A stretch of 16,055 bases of DNA from an uncultured Lachnospiraceae bacterium (GTDB lineage Bacteria > Bacillota > Clostridia > Lachnospirales > Lachnospiraceae), in assembly GCA_947589175.1 (NCBI GenBank), contig CANPZR010000028.1:1-16055 (forward strand), written 5' to 3'. A model generated the notes under the pieces. It was not told the origin of the DNA, did not search any database, and saw nothing but the letters and a program-made list of their open reading frames with translations. The first letter of the stretch is position 1; every line of letters starts with the position of its first letter. Below are positions 13,133 to 16,055 of this stretch, one piece after another. The translations under genes were made by a program, and so were the position numbers.

Positions 13133-13699
13133 TTACAGATCAAGAAAATTCTCGATCATCTTCATGCCGTCCGGCGTCAGTATGGACTCCGGGTGGAATT
13201 GCAGCCCGTACACATCGTATTCCCGGTGTTTCACCGCCATCACCTCGTTATTCGCGTCGGTGGCGATCACCTCCAGCTCCTCCGGCATGGTCTCAATGTC
13301 CGCGATCAGCGAGTGATATCTGGCGACGTCGAGCTCTCCGGGCAGTCCCGCGAAAATCGGTTTCGACGTGTCTATGGAAACCCGGCTCTGCTTGCCGTGC
13401 ATCAGCTGCTTGGCGTGGCAGATTTTCGCCCCGTACACCTCGCAGATTCCCTGATGTCCGAGGCAGACGCCCAGAATGGGGACCTTTCCCTGCAGCTTTT
13501 TCACCAGCTCCTCGCAGATGCCGGCGTCCTTCGGATATCCCGGCCCCGGCGAGAGCACGATGTGGGAGGGCGCGAGCTTTTCAATTTCCTCCACGGTCAG
13601 CTCGTCGTTTCGCACCACCCGGATGTCCGGGTTCAGCGTTCCGATATATTGTACCAGATTATAGGAAAAACTATCATAATTGTCCACGAGAAGAATCAT
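13133..13699 (-). CDS. trpG: Anthranilate synthase component II (glutamine amidotransferase)
   Basis: TrpG takes ammonia from glutamine and delivers it to TrpE. The 188-residue class I amidotransferase begins MILLVDNYDSFSYNLVQYIG. It carries the oxyanion-hole PGPG (51-54), nucleophile Cys79 in GVCLGHQGI, and His169 and Glu171 in QFHPESILT, so the catalytic triad is complete. The length is that of a free-standing subunit. ATG at 13699 overlaps the trpE stop (ATGA), consistent with equal synthesis of both subunits. In some Firmicutes this subunit also serves p-aminobenzoate synthase; with no pab gene in view the trp role is the direct reading. Confidence 0.96.
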   Translation of the reverse strand: MILLVDNYDSFSYNLVQYIGTLNPDIRVVRNDELTVEEIEKLAPSHIVLSPGPGYPKDAGICEELVKKLQGKVPILGVCLGHQGICEVYGAKICHAKQLMHGKQSRVSIDTSKPIFAGLPGELDVARYHSLIADIETMPEELEVIATDANNEVMAVKHREYDVYGLQFHPESILTPDGMKMIENFLDL

Positions 13700-15162
13700 C
13701 CCTCCACCGCCTCCTTCGCATTTTCAATCGCGAGCATCACAGCCTTCGCCTTGTTGGCCGACTCCTGATACTCCATCTCCGGCCTGCTGTCCGCCACAAT
13801 GCCGCCCCCGGCCTGCACATAGACCTTGCCGCCTTTTTTCACCGCCATGCGGATGGCGATGCAGGTATCCAGATTGCCGCTGAAATCCACATATCCAAGC
13901 GCCCCGCCGTAGATGCCCCGGGGCTCCGGCTCCAACTCGTCAATGATCTCGCAGGCGCGGATCTTGGGCGCCCCGGACAGGGTTCCCGCCGGGAGCACCG
14001 AGCGAATAGCGTCCAGCGAATCGCAGTCGTCGCGGATATTTCCCTCCACCTGGGAACAGATGTGCATAATCTTGGAATACTTGTGGATCATCTGGTACTT
14101 CGTGACCTCCACGGAGCCAAAATCCGAAATCCGCCCCAAATCGTTGCGCCCCAAATCCACTAACATATTGTGCTCCGACAGCTCCTTGGCGTCCGCCATC
14201 AGATCGGCCACAAGCGCCTCGTCCTCCGCCTCGTCCTTTCCACGGGGCCTCGATCCCGCCACCGGGAAGGTGACGAGCCGCCCGTCCTCAAGCCGCACCA
14301 GCGTCTCCGGCGACGTGCTCATAATCTCCACGTCCTCCATATTCATATACACCATGTAGGGCGACGGATTCGTGGTGCGCAGCACCCGGTAGGGATTGAT
14401 CAGGCTCCCCTCGTAGTCGCTGGAAAACTGTCTGGATATCACCGCCTGGAAAATGTCCCCGTCAAAAATATATTCGCGCGTCTTTTCCACCATCTTAGCG
14501 TATTCTTCCTTCGTCACGTTGCAGGTAAAATTCACCCGGTCGTACACCGGCTCCTCCGGCAGCGGCGAGGTGTCCCGGATCAGGGAAATGATTCCCTTCA
14601 TGTCCGCCTGCGCCTTCGCATAATTCTGCTCAATGTCCCCGGACGTGCTCACATTTGCCACAATGACGATTTTCTGCTTCAAGTGGTCGTAGGCGATTAC
14701 CTTGTCGAACAGCATCAGGTCGTAGTCCGCGAAATCCCTCCGCTTGATGTGGAGCTTTTTCTCCGCGTGGGCAATCATGGCATAGGCGAAATACCCCACA
14801 AAGCCGCCCGCGAAGGGGGGCATCCCCTCAATCTTCGGCGCCCGGTAATGGCTCAAAATCTCCCGGAGCACTCCCAGGGAATCCTCCGTCTCCCGGACCT
14901 CCTTCTGTCCGCGCCGGTCAATCGTCACCTGTTTTTCCTGGCAGGTCACCCGCATGATGGGATCGTATCCCAAAAATGAATACCGTCCCCACTTCTCTCC
15001 GCCCTCTATACTCTCCAACAGATAGTGGTTTCCCCCTCTGGCCGCTATTTTCCGGAGCAGAAGGATCGGCGTCACCACATCCGCGTAAATTTCTCTCTGG
15101 ACCGGCACGATGTCGTATTCTCCGGCAAACTCCCGGATCCGGTCGATGGCTGTGTCCTGCAT
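13696..15162 (-). CDS. trpE: Anthranilate synthase component I
   Basis: TrpE converts chorismate to anthranilate with TrpG-supplied ammonia, the committed step to tryptophan. The 488-residue chain shows the tryptophan feedback motif LLES (48-51) and YSFLGYDP in the N-terminal half. The chorismate-binding C-terminal half has DIFQAVISRQF, FPVAGSRPRG, DLGRNDLGR, LPAGTLSGAPKIRA and GIYGGALGYVDFSGN. The allosteric motif makes a feedback-inhibited TrpE more likely than PabB. ATG at 15162 has AGGAGG eight bases upstream. It is the first gene of the operon, about 130 bases after a tryptophan T-box terminator, so it is controlled both by charged tRNA level and by feedback. Confidence 0.97.
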   Translation of the reverse strand: MQDTAIDRIREFAGEYDIVPVQREIYADVVTPILLLRKIAARGGNHYLLESIEGGEKWGRYSFLGYDPIMRVTCQEKQVTIDRRGQKEVRETEDSLGVLREILSHYRAPKIEGMPPFAGGFVGYFAYAMIAHAEKKLHIKRRDFADYDLMLFDKVIAYDHLKQKIVIVANVSTSGDIEQNYAKAQADMKGIISLIRDTSPLPEEPVYDRVNFTCNVTKEEYAKMVEKTREYIFDGDIFQAVISRQFSSDYEGSLINPYRVLRTTNPSPYMVYMNMEDVEIMSTSPETLVRLEDGRLVTFPVAGSRPRGKDEAEDEALVADLMADAKELSEHNMLVDLGRNDLGRISDFGSVEVTKYQMIHKYSKIMHICSQVEGNIRDDCDSLDAIRSVLPAGTLSGAPKIRACEIIDELEPEPRGIYGGALGYVDFSGNLDTCIAIRMAVKKGGKVYVQAGGGIVADSRPEMEYQESANKAKAVMLAIENAKEAVEG

Positions 15163-15290
15163 ATATACTGCCTCCTCTCTGTCATTTTCATGTATTTGGC
15201 GTCAAGGTTAAAAGATGTTTTTCATGTCTTATAGTAATTTTTCTTATTTTTCATACAGACTTGAAACTCATAACCTTATACCAATAATAA
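15163..15290 (-). other. Spacer between T-box terminator and trpE
   Basis: About 130 AT-rich bases separate the T-box terminator from the trpE start. A ten-codon frame MKNKKNYYKT and a six-codon frame MSFKSV are present, but neither has tryptophan codons or a convincing ribosome site, so a leader-peptide attenuator is not supported. The only clear element is AGGAGG (15171-15176), the trpE ribosome binding site. Confidence 0.4.
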
Positions 15291-15339
15291 TAAAAAAACT
15301 CCCGTCCACATTCCTGTTTCAGAAAGGGACAAGAGTTTT
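15291..15339 (-). terminator. Regulated terminator of the tryptophan T-box
   Basis: AAAACTCTTGTCC (15327-15339) pairs with GGACGGGAGTTTT (15295-15307) and is followed by Ts on the minus strand. The inner TTTCTG and CAGGAA extend the stem around an AAA loop. This is the standard T-box terminator; its 5' arm overlaps sequence needed for the antiterminator. It may also be the 3' end of rpmF mRNA when tryptophan is plentiful. Confidence 0.9.
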
Positions 15340-15574
15340 ATCTCCTGCGGTACCACCCAAATTGGCTGCCAGGCAGCCCACTCTACCGTGCACCATCATG
15401 CACTCCTGACTATAACGGTTCAGGCTTCCGTCAGCGTCTACTCTCCGATATCGCTCGGATTTCAAGCTGCCCTCCCAGGTCCATTCAGCATCCCTTCGTC
15501 ATGGCCTCGCACCAGCCGGCCACTCTCTGAAAACGTGCAGGACACCTACTTCTCCCGGTCAACGGTTTCCATCT
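15292..15574 (-). ncRNA. Tryptophan T-box riboswitch (trp operon leader)
   Basis: This leader senses uncharged tRNA-Trp and lets transcription reach trpE only when tryptophan is scarce. From its 5' end it has GGGAGAAGTAGGTGTC, the CAGAGAG and GGCTGGTGCGAG elements of the stem I distal region, then GAATGGACCTGGGAG. The last places specifier codon UGG (Trp) at 15481-15483, just before ACC as in other T-boxes. Further stems follow (CCTGA/TCAGG, GTGCA/TGCAC, GGCTG/CAGCC), then the T-box sequence TGGGTGGTACCGC (15347-15359) and the terminator. The bulge reads UGGU. It starts about 15 bases after the rpmF stop. The codon and the genes downstream agree, so specificity for Trp is well supported. Confidence 0.95.
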
Positions 15575-15588
15575 GGTGTATATGCTAT

Positions 15589-15777
15589 TTACTCTGCAGC
15601 AGTCGTTGAAAGAATCTCTTTCTTGTTGTAGCTTCCACAGCTCTTGCACATTCTGTGGGGAACCATCAGCGCTCCGCACTTGCTGCACTTTACTAAGGTA
15701 GGAGCGGTCATTTTCCAATTCGCTCTGCGCTTATCTCTTCTCGATTTTGAAGATTTATTTTTAGGACAGATACTCAC
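15589..15777 (-). CDS. rpmF: 50S ribosomal protein L32
   Basis: L32 is a small basic protein of the large ribosomal subunit. The 62-residue product (initiator read as Met) begins SICPKNKSSKSRRDKRRANWKM. It carries a zinc ribbon with Cys31, Cys34, Cys44 and Cys47 (CSKCG and CKSCG), so it is the zinc-binding form. The start is GTG at 15777: AGGAGGT lies nine bases upstream, and homologous L32 proteins begin here. An in-frame ATG at 15828 would overlap the promoter -10 and is rejected. In many Firmicutes rpmF follows a yceD-type gene (DUF177) and precedes plsX. Here neither is adjacent, and the Trp T-box follows the stop by about 15 bases. Confidence 0.96.
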   Translation of the reverse strand: MSICPKNKSSKSRRDKRRANWKMTAPTLVKCSKCGALMVPHRMCKSCGSYNKKEILSTTAAE

Positions 15778-15827
15778 GTCGATTACACCTCCTCGCAAAT
15801 ACTCAAAAACATCAAAACACTTTTTCA

Positions 15828-15856
15828 ATTATATATGCACTCCGGGCAAATGTCAA
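15828..15856 (-). promoter_or_regulatory. rpmF: Consensus sigma-A promoter of rpmF
   Basis: TTGACA (15851-15856), 17-bp spacer, TATAAT (15828-15833): both hexamers and spacing are ideal. The start would be near 15821, giving a leader of about 44 bases. I found no comparable promoter between rpmF and the trp genes, so this may also drive the T-box and operon. Confidence 0.9.
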
Positions 15857-16055
15857 CAGTTTTTTTATTTGAGTTTCCCCGTTGGGATTTTGATGGTACT
15901 ATTACGCACTCGAAATCGCTATGGTCGAGAAGTGTTTTCGAGGCCCTAAAATCAGTCATGCCGCAAATTGATGACAGCTTTTCCCCAGAATACGGGCCCA
16001 TATGCAATCTGGTTTTCCGTGGGACACTCCCGATGACGACGACTGCTGCTGCAAG
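15857..16055. other. No assignable gene upstream of rpmF
   Basis: All three minus-strand frames are open only in part. They read as unrelated fragments, none matching the yceD-type protein often found before rpmF. One minus frame is open from 16055 to 15825 but overlaps the rpmF promoter, so it is unlikely to be a gene. CTCGAAA (15909-15915) and TTTCGAG (15936-15942) could form a 7-bp stem. The stretch may hold the 3' tail of a gene outside the window, or non-coding DNA. Confidence 0.4.

Noticed and set aside
12955..14163. 402-codon plus-strand open frame antisense to trpG and trpE
   Set aside because: It is rich in Arg, Pro and Ser, has no ribosome site or known domain, and lies opposite two firm trp genes. 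Long antisense frames are expected in GC-rich coding DNA.
15163..15290. Leader peptide attenuator before trpE
   Set aside because: The short frames contain no tryptophan codons and no second terminator is present; the T-box explains the regulation.
15485..15718. Minus-strand frame overlapping rpmF and the T-box
   Set aside because: It reads rpmF in another frame and runs through the folded riboswitch; no domain is seen.
15778..15828. N-terminal extension of rpmF to ATG 15828
   Set aside because: The ATG falls on the promoter -10 box, and the AGGAGGT before the GTG at 15777 sets the start.
15825..16007. Minus-strand 60-codon frame upstream of rpmF
   Set aside because: It begins at a TTG without a ribosome site and ends inside the rpmF promoter; the sequence resembles no protein I know.

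Overview
The window reads as a chromosomal segment of a spore-forming, Gram-positive Clostridia, most likely a Lachnospiraceae-type Firmicute. The evidence is a full-length spoIVA with a sigma-E-like promoter, a T-box riboswitch controlling trp genes, strong AGGAGG-type ribosome binding sites, sigma-A promoters close to consensus, and a FapA/DUF342 protein with a repeat array. All convincing genes lie on the minus strand, so the text below runs from high to low coordinates.

Right end (16055 to 9139): about 200 bases with no assignable gene, then a near-perfect sigma-A promoter driving rpmF (ribosomal protein L32, GTG start). Only about 15 bases after the rpmF stop, a T-box leader begins. It has the specifier codon UGG (Trp), a canonical T-box sequence and a terminator. 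It is followed by trpE-trpG-trpD-trpC-trpB-trpA, mostly with overlapping stop and start codons. No trpF is present, and trpC abuts trpB directly. I see no good promoter between rpmF and the T-box, so the trp operon may be fed from the rpmF promoter.

Middle (9138 to 4424): a probable three-gene unit. It holds a secreted lipoprotein with an FKBP-type prolyl isomerase domain and a trigger-factor-like C-terminal part, an 860-residue FapA/DUF342 protein with eleven 26-residue repeats, and an HD-GYP domain protein. Downstream are three 16-bp tandem repeats and an inverted repeat. That inverted repeat looks like a terminator for this unit and also contains the spoIVA promoter and Shine-Dalgarno sequence.

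Left-centre (4423 to 1331): spoIVA (spore coat ATPase), then a cell-wall hydrolase with SH3 and NlpC/P60 domains. The hydrolase has a strong promoter, two palindromes just upstream that could be operators, and an unusually long hairpin terminator.

Left end (1330 to 1): a visibly AT-rich accessory block. It holds a small ankyrin-repeat protein, a possible gene remnant, a small double zinc-ribbon protein of unknown function, and the first 19 codons of another gene that runs off the window. The composition and gene types resemble the immunity-gene clusters near toxin loci, but no toxin is visible here.

I found no tRNA, rRNA, CRISPR array, insertion sequence or phage gene.
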